A DNA stretch of 9,993 nt from Bacteroidetes bacterium UBA6183 (GTDB lineage Bacteria > Bacteroidota > Bacteroidia > UKL13-3): NCBI GenBank assembly GCA_002422865.1, contig DITN01000032.1, forward strand, positions 1 to 9,993, given 5' to 3'. A program made the translations under genes and the position numbers. Position 1 is the first letter of the stretch. The number at the start of each line of letters is the position of its first letter. Below the pieces are notes generated by a model that was not told where the DNA came from, made no database searches, and worked only from the letters and a program-made list of their open reading frames with translations. Below are positions 1 to 6,555 of the stretch, piece after piece.

Positions 1-64
1 GTCTAAACTTTTGGGTGCAGTCTACCATAAGACAGCCTTTTTCGTATATTTTCGAATGAAGTGT

Positions 65-700
65 TTAGTTAGCAAATGCCAACATGCCACTTAATAAAGC
101 GTATTCTTCTCTTGTTACTTTATCAGCGTACTCTCTGCTAATTTCTCTGGCTTCAGGGTTTTTAAAGAATAAAATAAGCGGAACAAATAACTCTCTAATT
201 TCTAAGTTTTCCGGTAAACGTTTAGCTACTTCAACAATGCTGTTAACGTTTTCATCAATTAAATCAACGTTAGCAATTAGTTCTTCGTAAATGCGGTGTT
301 CGTCCTGAAACTCATCTTCATCAACCAATAAAAATTCGTACAAAAAGTCTTCAACTTCTATAGGTGCTTCAGCATCTTGCACTTCGCTTATGTACAAAAG
401 CATGTTTAATAATTCTGTACCTCTGTCTAACGTTTTTTCTTCAATGTCTTCCCACTCACGGCTTTCAAAATAATCTTCATCATCGTTATTCGACTCTAGG
501 TGGTGAGCCATCATGATGTCAAAAGCATATTCCTGAATTGATTCGTGTGAAGGGTGTTTTGAAAAATGGTGGTCGAAGTTTTTTAACTTAAACAAAAATG
601 TTTCATTACTTTCAAAAACGGTGGTTATTGCCGAGGCTAACTCTTGGTTTTGTTCGAAACTGTTAATTAAAGCATCAACTGCTTTTATTGCGTTGCTCAT
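65..700 (-). CDS. Acidic hypothetical protein downstream of the PyrC-like gene
   Basis: This 211-residue protein matches no family I recognise. It starts at an ATG (MSNAIKAVDAL) and ends in GMLAFAN. The sequence is strongly acidic, with D/E-rich stretches around residues 72-88 (ESNNDDEDYFESREWEDIEE) and 124-135 (LLVDEDEFQDE), and looks mostly helical. There is no signal peptide, membrane segment or cysteine cluster, so it is probably a soluble cytoplasmic protein. Only 9 bp separate its start from the stop of the upstream PyrC-like gene on the same strand, so the two are probably co-transcribed and may be functionally linked. Composition and codon use do not differ visibly from the neighbours. 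Reality of the gene is well supported by length, ATG start and operon position; the function is unknown. Confidence 0.8.
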   Translation of the reverse strand: MSNAIKAVDALINSFEQNQELASAITTVFESNETFLFKLKNFDHHFSKHPSHESIQEYAFDIMMAHHLESNNDDEDYFESREWEDIEEKTLDRGTELLNMLLYISEVQDAEAPIEVEDFLYEFLLVDEDEFQDEHRIYEELIANVDLIDENVNSIVEVAKRLPENLEIRELFVPLILFFKNPEAREISREYADKVTREEYALLSGMLAFAN

Positions 701-709
701 ATATAAATT

Positions 710-1993
710 TTAGTATTTGTAAAGGGTGTTTTTGGTAACGGTTGCAAGTACTTTACCGGTAAGTGTTTGTCCTAAAACCGGACTATTCGCACTTTTAGAT
801 AAGTTGTTACTTGTTTGGTATAACCAAGTAGTTTTAGGATTAAATAAACACAAATCAGCAGCCGATCCTGCTTTTATACTCACAGGTGTTTGTTTTAAAA
901 TTTGTCGTGGGTTTTGTGTGAGGGCTTTGATAATAACCTCAGTATTTATTTGTTGTGGTTTGTGCATTAACAATAAACTTAATGCGGTTTGAAACATAAT
1001 CATGCCTTTTGATGCGTATTCAAACTCCACCACTTTATGTTCAATATCTTCCGGGCAATGGTCAGTAACAATACAATCTATAGTTCCATCAGCTACACCA
1101 TCCCAAAGCGCTTTTTGGTCGGTTTTACCGCGCAAAGGTGGATTTAGTTTGAAGTTACTATCAAATTCTGTCAAGGCTTCATCTGTATAAACCAAGTTGG
1201 CTATTGCCACATCACAAGTTACTGTTACACCTTGTTTTTTTGCTTTTTTTATAATCTCTACACTGGCTTTGCTGCTGATGTGCGAGAAGTGTATCGGTGC
1301 ATTGGTGTATTTAGCCAATTCAATATCACGTGTTATCATGATTTCTTCGGCCATATTAGGTATGCCTTTTAAGCCTAAGTTTACACTGTTAATTCCTTCA
1401 TGCATCTGTCCTCCGGCACTTAAGTTGGTGTCTTCGGCATGGGTAATAATTAAGCCATTAAATATCTTACTATACAACAATGCGCGCATCATTACACCCG
1501 AGTGCATGATACTTTTGTTGGCATCGGTAAATGCAACAGCTCCTGCTTGGTGCATGTCGTAAAGCTCGTTCATTTCCATTCCTTCGCAGTTTTTGGTAAC
1601 AGCACCGTAGGGTAAAATATGTACCGCTAAGTTTTGTGCTTTGGCTGCTATAAAGGCTAAATCAGCTTTATGTTGTATTACGGGTAAGGTATTTGGTAAT
1701 GCTGTAATGTGGGTGTAACCTCCGGCTGATGCTGCGTTTGCTACACTTGTTAGGTCTTCTTTAAACTCAAATCCGGGTTCGCGCAAAGCAGCACGCATAT
1801 CAACCAAGCCGGGGCTTAAAAAAGCACCTTGCGCATCAATGGTTTTATTTACCGATTTTGCTGTTAAGGATTGTTTTGTTGATACGGGTTGAATAGTTTC
1901 AATAATCCCGTTAACAATTAATACATCACATTTTTTGCCGTGATAAGCTGATTGAAGATCGCAAATGGTTGCGTTTGTAATGAGAAGCTTCAT
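710..1993 (-). CDS. Dihydroorotase-like amidohydrolase, probably non-catalytic (PyrC' type)
   Basis: This 427-aa protein has the length and layout of class I dihydroorotases, which close N-carbamoyl-aspartate to dihydroorotate in pyrimidine synthesis. Family landmarks visible are PGLVDM...LREPG (61-74), an NT.PV segment (101-105), THAED with H185, H235xxH238, KLNPPLRG (282-289) and TDH with D311 (310-312). The metal site is broken: the usual DxHxH reads D65-M-R67-A-A69, the TPHH-type segment reads AIAN (263-266), and the histidine after TDHAP is E315. By analogy with the metal-less PyrC' of Pseudomonas, which supports aspartate transcarbamoylase assembly, a structural or regulatory role is inferred. 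The ATG start sits just after a TATATTTG element, and a second gene follows after 9 bp. An unknown amidohydrolase activity using other ligands cannot be excluded. Confidence 0.85.
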   Translation of the reverse strand: MKLLITNATICDLQSAYHGKKCDVLIVNGIIETIQPVSTKQSLTAKSVNKTIDAQGAFLSPGLVDMRAALREPGFEFKEDLTSVANAASAGGYTHITALPNTLPVIQHKADLAFIAAKAQNLAVHILPYGAVTKNCEGMEMNELYDMHQAGAVAFTDANKSIMHSGVMMRALLYSKIFNGLIITHAEDTNLSAGGQMHEGINSVNLGLKGIPNMAEEIMITRDIELAKYTNAPIHFSHISSKASVEIIKKAKKQGVTVTCDVAIANLVYTDEALTEFDSNFKLNPPLRGKTDQKALWDGVADGTIDCIVTDHCPEDIEHKVVEFEYASKGMIMFQTALSLLLMHKPQQINTEVIIKALTQNPRQILKQTPVSIKAGSAADLCLFNPKTTWLYQTSNNLSKSANSPVLGQTLTGKVLATVTKNTLYKY

Positions 1994-2000
1994 TAAAAGG

Positions 2001-2008
2001 CAAATATA
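2001..2008 (-). promoter_or_regulatory. Possible -7 element for the PyrC-like gene
   Basis: The minus strand reads TATATTTG here, an exact match to the Bacteroidota -7 consensus TAnnTTTG, ending 7 nt before the ATG. No TTTG -33 box is visible at the usual 19-bp distance. If used, the transcript would have a leader of only a few bases. The strong tRNA terminator just upstream means a promoter is expected in this interval. Confidence 0.35.
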
Positions 2009-2060
2009 AAAACTTTTTCGGTTATTGGTGTATGATGTTTATATGTGCCCAATAAAACCT

Positions 2061-2099
2061 TAAAATAAAAAAGCACCACAATTGTATTGGGTGCTTTTT
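2061..2099 (-). terminator. Rho-independent terminator of the tRNA-Leu gene
   Basis: AAAAAGCACC (2068-2077) and GGTGCTTTTT (2090-2099) form a perfect 10-bp stem with a 12-nt loop. Read on the minus strand the hairpin begins directly after the tRNA 3' end and is followed by TTTTTTATTTTA. The flanking A and T runs make it formally bidirectional, but only the minus-strand tRNA lies upstream of it. Confidence 0.85.
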
Positions 2100-2100
2100 G

Positions 2101-2184
2101 TGCTGCGAAAGAGATTCGAACTCTCACACCAATTAAGGCACCACCCCCTCAAGATGGCGTGTCTACCAATTCCACCACCGCAGC
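2101..2184 (-). tRNA. tRNA-Leu (anticodon GAG)
   Basis: The 84-nt minus-strand sequence folds as a class II tRNA. The acceptor stem is GCTGCGG paired with TCGCAGC (one G-T), followed by discriminator A at 2101. The D-arm has the leucine-type GGAATTGGTAGACACGC. The anticodon stem CCATC/GGTGG encloses loop TTGAGGG, giving anticodon GAG, which reads CUC and CUU. A long variable arm and a GTTCGAATC T-loop follow. The 3' CCA is not encoded, since CAAAAAG follows, so it must be added enzymatically. It is an independent unit with its own promoter and terminator. Confidence 0.96.
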
Positions 2185-2200
2185 GTTAGGTAATGTTTGG

Positions 2201-2231
2201 CAAATATATTAAAACACCACTAGCATGCAAA
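2201..2231 (-). promoter_or_regulatory. Bacteroidota-type promoter of the tRNA-Leu gene
   Basis: On the minus strand TTTG (2231-2228) is followed after exactly 19 bp by TATATTTG (2208-2201). This matches the primary-sigma consensus TTTG / TAnnTTTG of Bacteroidota in both boxes and spacing. Transcription would begin about 10 nt before the mature tRNA 5' end at 2184. It is the clearest promoter in the window. Confidence 0.85.
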
Positions 2232-2240
2232 TGCAATACT

Positions 2241-2281
2241 TTATAAATAAAACAAGCGCCCCCAATTTCTAGGGGCGCTTG
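2241..2281 (-). terminator. Rho-independent terminator of the M13 peptidase gene
   Basis: CAAGCGCCCC is not fully contiguous: CAA (2253-2255) plus GCGCCCC (2256-2262) pairs with GGGGCGC (2272-2278) plus TTG (2279-2281), giving a GC-rich 10-bp stem and a 9-nt loop. On the minus strand it starts 20 nt after the peptidase stop codon and runs into TTTTATTTATAA. Confidence 0.88.
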
Positions 2282-2301
2282 CTGATGGTGAATATTTTGC
2301 G

Positions 2302-4326
2302 TTACCAAATTTTTGCTCTTTCGTTTTCGTCACGCCACATGCCATCACCTTTTTTAACGCCAAATGCATGATAAAACTGCGGCATATTACTTAACGGTCC
2401 TAACACACGGAACTTAGCCGGAGAGTGTGGGTCGGTTACCACTTGTTGGCGCAAAAACTCCTGACGTGCATGTCCTCTCCATACCTGTCCAAAACCTATA
2501 AAGAAACGTTGTTCTGGTGTGTAACCATCTATGTTGGTGCGCGGTTTTCCTTCTAACGAGCGTAAGTAAGCATCATAAGAAACGGTTAAACCAGCAAGAT
2601 CGGCAATGTTTTCGCCTAAAGTTAACTCGCCATTTACAAAAACACTATCCAGTACTTCAAACCTATTAAATTGGTTTACCAATACCTTGGTGCGCTCATC
2701 AAATAATCTACGGTCTTCGGCAGTCCACCAATCATTTAAATTCCCTTGTGCATCGTATTTGCTACCTTGGTCATCAAAACCATGGCTAAACTCGTGGCCA
2801 ATTACTGCGCCAATAGCTCCATAGTTAACGGCATCATCGGCTTTAGGATCAAAGAAAGGAGGTTGCATAATAGCAGCCGGGAATACAATTTCATTGTTTA
2901 CAGGATTGTAATAAGCATTTACCGTTTGTGGTAACATTTCCCACTCATCTTTATCAACCGGTTTGCCCAATTTGTTTAAGTTGTATTTAAACCAAAATTC
3001 ACTACTGCTAAAATAGTTGTCAATGTAACTTTCACTAGATACCCTCAATTGACTCATGTCGGTCCAGTTGTCAGGATAGCCCAATTTGCGTGTAAATGAA
3101 TTTAATTTTTCAAGCGCTTTGGTTTTAGTTGGGGCACTCATCCAATCTAATTTACTAATACGGTCTCTGAAACTTTCTCGTAGGTTATCAACCATTTCAT
3201 TTACACGTTTTTTGCTTTCAGGAGTAAAGGCTACTTTAACATATTCTTGTGCAACCAATTCACCAATCATGTTGTTTGCATGACCAATAACTGTTTTCCA
3301 ACGTGGTTTTTGCTCTTTGGTTCCGGTTAATTTGGTTCCGTAAAAAGCAAAATTGGTATTCACCGCTTTGCTGTGTAAGTAGGGCGCACTTGCGTTAATT
3401 ACTTTCCATTTTAGGTATGTTTTCCATACTTCTAAATCGGTGTTCATGCTTTTATTTAAGTGAAAAAAGTAGTCGGGCTGCATCACAATAAACTGCTTAA
3501 CCTTACTTGTGTTTAATCCAATGCGCTCGAAATAATGCACCCATGCAATATTTGAATACTTGTTGTTTAGTTCTTCAGGAGTAACCGGGTTATATTGTTT
3601 TTCCATGTTTCTGCGTTCGGTTCTACTCATGCAGTTTTGTGCCAACTCGGTTTCAAATTGTAAAATCGTTTTTCCGATGGCTGGGTTGTTTTTTCCTACA
3701 GCCATAGCAAACATTTCATTCACATAATTCATGTATGCAGTTCTAATATCTTGGCTGCGGTTGTCAGATTTTAAGTAATAATCTTTATCCGGTAAGCCTA
3801 AACCACTTTGCGCTAAATAAGAAGTATACACACTGCTGTTTTTTACATCTTGACTGATATCGAAACCAAATGCAGCCGGAATGCCCATCATATGTAATTG
3901 GCCTATACGCTCGGCAATTTCATTAGGATTTGTAATTTGGTCAATTTGAGTTAGTATAGGAAGAATTACTTTAAATCCTTGGTTGTTTAATTTAACAGTA
4001 TCCATAGCTACACGGTAAAATGTACCTACTTTACCTTGCGCACTCTCTGGGCCGGCATCTTTAGTTTGTGCAGCAGTTTCTAAAATTTGTTTCAGTAGTA
4101 AATTATTTCTTTCAGCTACAATATTAAATGCCGTCCATCTGCCTTCTGAGGCAGGAATTGGATTGTTTTTTATCCAGTTGCCATTAGAGAATTGAAAGAA
4201 ATCTTTTGTTGGAGGCGTTTTTTTGTCGATGGCGTTAATATCTACACCTTTATTTACAGCGCTGTAAATAAAAGCTGATGTTGTTAGTGCAGCCACGGCA
4301 CTTGCTACTATCAGTTTATTTTTCAT
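2302..4326 (-). CDS. Secreted M13 family zinc metallopeptidase (neprilysin/PepO type)
   Basis: This 674-aa endopeptidase has the full length usual for M13 enzymes, which cleave oligopeptides on the amino side of hydrophobic residues. An N-terminal hydrophobic stretch (3-24) looks like a signal peptide or anchor without a lipobox cysteine, so it acts outside the cytoplasm, probably in the periplasm. The N-terminal M13 domain spans about 38-415 and starts with the typical DFFQFSNGNW. The catalytic domain shows the substrate-binding NAYYNP (470-475), zinc motif H511-E512-F-S-H515, and GENIAD (571-576) with third ligand E572 and D576. R640 lies in the conserved DPHSP...FRVLGPLSN segment. The protein ends in AKIW, keeping the conserved terminal tryptophan. 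All catalytic residues are present, so it should be active. It is a single gene with its own terminator, separated from the upstream gene by an inverted-repeat element. Confidence 0.96.
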   Translation of the reverse strand: MKNKLIVASAVAALTTSAFIYSAVNKGVDINAIDKKTPPTKDFFQFSNGNWIKNNPIPASEGRWTAFNIVAERNNLLLKQILETAAQTKDAGPESAQGKVGTFYRVAMDTVKLNNQGFKVILPILTQIDQITNPNEIAERIGQLHMMGIPAAFGFDISQDVKNSSVYTSYLAQSGLGLPDKDYYLKSDNRSQDIRTAYMNYVNEMFAMAVGKNNPAIGKTILQFETELAQNCMSRTERRNMEKQYNPVTPEELNNKYSNIAWVHYFERIGLNTSKVKQFIVMQPDYFFHLNKSMNTDLEVWKTYLKWKVINASAPYLHSKAVNTNFAFYGTKLTGTKEQKPRWKTVIGHANNMIGELVAQEYVKVAFTPESKKRVNEMVDNLRESFRDRISKLDWMSAPTKTKALEKLNSFTRKLGYPDNWTDMSQLRVSSESYIDNYFSSSEFWFKYNLNKLGKPVDKDEWEMLPQTVNAYYNPVNNEIVFPAAIMQPPFFDPKADDAVNYGAIGAVIGHEFSHGFDDQGSKYDAQGNLNDWWTAEDRRLFDERTKVLVNQFNRFEVLDSVFVNGELTLGENIADLAGLTVSYDAYLRSLEGKPRTNIDGYTPEQRFFIGFGQVWRGHARQEFLRQQVVTDPHSPAKFRVLGPLSNMPQFYHAFGVKKGDGMWRDENERAKIW

Positions 4327-4376
4327 TTGTTTTGATTTTCTGTTTGGGTTTCAATTATAAACAATAGTAAGCAAAG

Positions 4377-4477
4377 TATAAAAGTTGAGCACAAGGTCGG
4401 GAGATCGTAGGAACTACACCAATGAAAAAAGCCCTACAACATAAAGAACGATGAACACTTGTGCTCAATCTTTTATA
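4377..4477. repeat. 101-bp element with 19-bp terminal inverted repeats (MITE-like or structured RNA)
   Basis: TATAAAAG-TTGAGCACAAG (4377-4395) is repeated in inverted orientation as CTTGTGCTCAA-t-CTTTTATA (4458-4477), perfect apart from one extra base. The 62-bp interior has weaker nested pairing, GTAGG (4407-4411) with CCTAC (4433-4437) and ATCG (4404-4407) with CGAT (4449-4452). The ends begin and finish with TA, as after insertion at a TA dinucleotide, but the TA may simply be part of the palindrome. It fills most of the gap between the PKD-protein gene and the M13 gene. The loop is too long for an ordinary terminator. Copy number elsewhere in the genome is unknown. Confidence 0.6.
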
Positions 4478-4480
4478 ATA

Positions 4481-5314
4481 TTATAGGTTCACAAATACCT
4501 TGGTACTAAATTTCTCTTTTTCAGTATCAATGATAAGAAAGTAAATGCCGGCATCAACCCCACTTAAATCTGCAATCCACTGTTCCCCGTTTTGTTTGGC
4601 TTCTATTTGTTTATGTTGAGCTTTACTATTAATCAAAGTAAGTTTAACGTGTTTACTTTCTGTAGGGATATTTAAGTTAATACTACCGTTTGTTGGGTTA
4701 GGAAAAACCTGATGCAATTGCGCATTCACTTCTTTTAAACCAACAGGTTCCAATTCAGGAACATCAACAGTAATAGTCGTGTCTATACTTGATTTACAAT
4801 TGTTATTATTTGCAACTTCCAGTTTGATGTTGTATTTACCATTTCGCGTAAAACTGATGTCCATTTTGTGTGTTCGACAGATGGTATCGTTACCCATTAA
4901 CCAATGCTGATAAAGGAAACTATCGGCATGGTGTTGTGATGTACTTGTGAGTTCAATCTTGAAAGGTTCACTAGGTACTCTAGTGATGTTAAAATTGGCT
5001 TCAGGTTTACTTAAGATGGTAATAAAGTTGTGTTTAATTACCGTATCGCAAATATTGTTTTTGGTAATAAACAATTTAACGGTGTAAACTCCCGGATTAC
5101 TGTAATAATGAACGGGATTACTTAGCATAGATGTACCTCCATCTCCAAAATCCCACGAAATTAAATCAGGAGTTACGGCTTTGTTGTAAACAAAATAAAC
5201 ATTGTTGGCACCGCACGATATGATATTTCTGTTAGGGGAAAAATCATGTTGAATTTGTGCATAAATTGGCTTGCCAAATACAATGGCAAGGGTAATAAAA
5301 AAGAGCGTTCTCAT
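4481..5314 (-). CDS. Secreted PKD-domain protein with T9SS type A sorting signal
   Basis: The 277-aa protein begins with a signal peptide (1-19, cut after PIYA) for Sec export. Residues about 22-101 form a PKD domain with the hallmark WDFGDGG (54-60) and NPGVYTVKLFI (73-83). A second, more divergent PKD-like repeat covers about 104-184 (NGKYNIKLEV at 158-167). The last ~75 residues are a type IX secretion C-terminal domain: VFPNPTNGSINL (203-214), DLSGVDAGIYFLII (249-262) and a short terminal strand KVFVNL. It should therefore cross the outer membrane via T9SS and be attached to the surface or released. No catalytic domain is present, so an adhesion or structural role is inferred; the ligand is unknown. 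A promoter-like TAGGTTTG lies just upstream. Confidence 0.93.
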   Translation of the reverse strand: MRTLFFITLAIVFGKPIYAQIQHDFSPNRNIISCGANNVYFVYNKAVTPDLISWDFGDGGTSMLSNPVHYYSNPGVYTVKLFITKNNICDTVIKHNFITILSKPEANFNITRVPSEPFKIELTSTSQHHADSFLYQHWLMGNDTICRTHKMDISFTRNGKYNIKLEVANNNNCKSSIDTTITVDVPELEPVGLKEVNAQLHQVFPNPTNGSINLNIPTESKHVKLTLINSKAQHKQIEAKQNGEQWIADLSGVDAGIYFLIIDTEKEKFSTKVFVNL

Positions 5315-5335
5315 AGATTTGTAGCTTTAGTGGTA

Positions 5336-5366
5336 CAAACCTATGATGAGTATACAGCGTAATAAA
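5336..5366 (-). promoter_or_regulatory. Predicted promoter of the PKD/T9SS protein gene
   Basis: On the minus strand TTTA (5366-5363) is followed after 19 bp by TAGGTTTG (5343-5336). The -7 box matches TAnnTTTG exactly and the -33 box differs from TTTG by one base. Transcription would start about 15 nt before the ATG at 5314. Confidence 0.6.
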
Positions 5367-5407
5367 ATACCTTTACGTTAGTGGATGTATTAATTTACAC
5401 GGGGTTA

Positions 5408-5446
5408 CCGCTTATCACACAACGTGATTAAGTTATAGATAAGCGG
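5408..5446. repeat. 9-bp inverted repeat in an intergenic region
   Basis: CCGCTTATC (5408-5416) and GATAAGCGG (5438-5446) are perfect inverted repeats around a 21-nt loop. They lie between the PhnA-like gene (stop at 5506) and the PKD gene promoter. No T-run follows on either strand, so a classical terminator is unlikely; a protein-binding operator or a weak RNA 3'-end structure is possible. Nothing else is recognisable in this 191-bp gap. Confidence 0.45.
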
Positions 5447-5505
5447 GAAAAAGAAGTGATGAGTGAGTAGAAGGAGTATTATGGCTAGGATGTGTCGTAC
5501 TTCGC

Positions 5506-5715
5506 TTATGATTTTTTTAGAAAACAAGTTTTTAACACCATCATTGATTTTTCTACCTTGCCTTCAATTTCTTCATCGTTATCAGTAAGTCTGATATTTT
5601 TTACTACTGTTCCTCTTTTTAGTATGCCTGAAGAACCTTTTACTTTTAAGTCTTTTATTAAATGAACAGAATCACCTTCGTTTAATAATGTACCATTACA
5701 ATCTCTTACTTCCAT
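5506..5715 (-). CDS. Short PhnA-domain protein (YjdM C-terminal domain type)
   Basis: From the ATG at 5715 this is a 69-aa protein starting MEVRDCNGTLLNEGDSV. It matches the C-terminal domain of the PhnA/YjdM family: DCNG..L.EGDSVHLIKDLKVKGSSGILKRG followed by VKNIRLTDNDEEIEGKV and a C-terminal MMVLKTCFLKKS. Those proteins are named after the phosphonate operon, but their function is unclear and they are not proven phosphonate enzymes. The usual N-terminal zinc-ribbon part (about 40 residues) is absent, as in other short PhnA-domain proteins. The frame extends to a TTG at 5742, but the ATG gives the better family alignment and follows an A-rich leader. It stands alone, divergent from the sigma-factor gene. 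Confidence 0.85.
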   Translation of the reverse strand: MEVRDCNGTLLNEGDSVHLIKDLKVKGSSGILKRGTVVKNIRLTDNDEEIEGKVEKSMMVLKTCFLKKS

Positions 5716-5793
5716 TGTGTTTAATTTTTGCCGAAAATACAAAAAAATATAGGTGAGCTTGATTAGACTGATAAAAGTTAGATTTTTATAAAA

Positions 5794-5841
5794 GCAAAAC
5801 CGCTACAAAAACTGCCATATTTGGTTTCTGTAGCGGATTGC
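5794..5841. other. Long imperfect hairpin upstream of the sigma-factor gene
   Basis: GCAA-aa-CCGCTACA-a-AAAC pairs with GTTT-c-TGTAGCGG-a-TTGC, giving 16 base pairs with two small internal loops and an 11-nt loop (5813-5823). It sits in the 225-bp divergent region between the PhnA-like gene and the sigma gene. Read on the minus strand it is followed by TTTTATAAAAATC, resembling a terminator, but no gene lies upstream on that strand. A leader RNA structure, an operator or a relic repeat end are possible. Confidence 0.5.
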
Positions 5842-5867
5842 AAGGGTTTAATGAAAACAGGCTAAGT

Positions 5868-5890
5868 TGCAGCCAATGGTTGGGACTGCA
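5868..5890. other. Small hairpin in the sigma-gene leader region
   Basis: TGCAG-CCAA pairs with TTGG-(ga)-CTGCA around a 3-nt loop TGG, a 9-bp stem with a 2-nt bulge. It lies 50 bp before the annotated start of the sigma gene and 26 bp after the larger hairpin. Its position suggests an operator or leader structure, but the sequence gives no direct proof. Confidence 0.35.
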
Positions 5891-5940
5891 GTTAACAAAC
5901 TTAATTAGATACAATACGAGCGAGAATTTGATTTGTACTA

Positions 5941-6555
5941 TTGAAAAAAAAAATTATTTTCACAACTGTGAATATCCTAATCGATCATAAATACATAGAT
6001 GCCTTTAAATATGGTGATAATCAGGCTTTGGGTCGTATATATGATGTGTATGCAGTTAGGTTGTCAATGGTAGCCTATAGATATTTGCAGAATACCCAAG
6101 AGTCTAGGGATGTGGTAATGGATGTTTTTGAAAAACTTATTCAAATGAGTGACGAAAAAAGAAAACTTCAAATTCCGGTTACCCCTGAGGGTTTCACTGG
6201 GTGGCTTATAACCATTACCAAAAACTACACACTAGATTTAATAAAACATAAAACAATTGTGGCACGTTACCAAGCTGATAGTTTGAATAATGAGGTTTAC
6301 AGCCAATCTGATGCAGAGCGGGTTTGGGACAAGCAAACTGTTGATTATGTTATTAGCCAACTGCACGAGAGTGAACAAAAAGTAGCTAGTTTACACTACT
6401 CAGGTTACTCTCATGAAGAAATTGCCAAGAAATTAAACATTAGTTATAACACGGTTAGAAATCAGCTGTCTTCAGCTAAAAAGAAAATTCGCAAGTACAT
6501 TTCAACCCCTTTAATCGTTTTACTGATAAACGTGTATAACCATGCAGGTATTTAA
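5941..6555 (+). CDS. ECF-type sigma-70 family RNA polymerase sigma factor
   Basis: The 204-aa protein directs RNA polymerase to a small regulon. Region 2 covers about 18-105, with IDAFKYGDNQALGRIYDVY, RYLQNTQESRDVVMDVFEKL, and GWLITITKNYTLDLIKHK near its end. Region 4 covers about 131-186, with a helix-turn-helix GYSHEEIAKKLNISYNTVRN (155-174) and a basic tail SAKKKIRKY. A hydrophobic C-terminal tail (PLIVLLINVY, 190-199) is often seen in Bacteroidota ECF factors. The start is uncertain: an in-frame stop precedes 5932, so only TTG 5941 or GTG 5968 can supply region 2. The TTG is followed at once by a run of ten A, which would make an A-rich leader for the GTG start (195 aa). Its end overlaps the next gene by 14 bp, indicating translational coupling with a likely anti-sigma factor. 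Confidence 0.92.
   Translation: MKKKIIFTTVNILIDHKYIDAFKYGDNQALGRIYDVYAVRLSMVAYRYLQNTQESRDVVMDVFEKLIQMSDEKRKLQIPVTPEGFTGWLITITKNYTLDLIKHKTIVARYQADSLNNEVYSQSDAERVWDKQTVDYVISQLHESEQKVASLHYSGYSHEEIAKKLNISYNTVRNQLSSAKKKIRKYISTPLIVLLINVYNHAGI

Noticed and set aside
17..42. Possible weak terminator at the left edge (GTCT/AGAC hairpin followed by TTTTT on the plus strand)
   Set aside because: The core stem is only 4 bp plus 2 bp past a mismatch, and any gene it would serve lies outside the window. The evidence is too weak to annotate.
1197..1562. 121-codon open frame on the plus strand
   Set aside because: It lies wholly antisense inside the PyrC-like gene, whose protein shows clear family motifs. 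The translated antisense sequence has no recognisable domain.
2302..2320. M13 peptidase C-terminus lacking the CxxW cysteine of neprilysin
   Set aside because: PepO-type bacterial M13 enzymes also end in a short motif with only the terminal tryptophan, so AKIW is not a sign of damage.
5716..5742. TTG-initiated N-terminal extension of the PhnA-like protein
   Set aside because: The extra nine residues have no family match, and the ATG at 5715 begins exactly where PhnA-domain homology begins.
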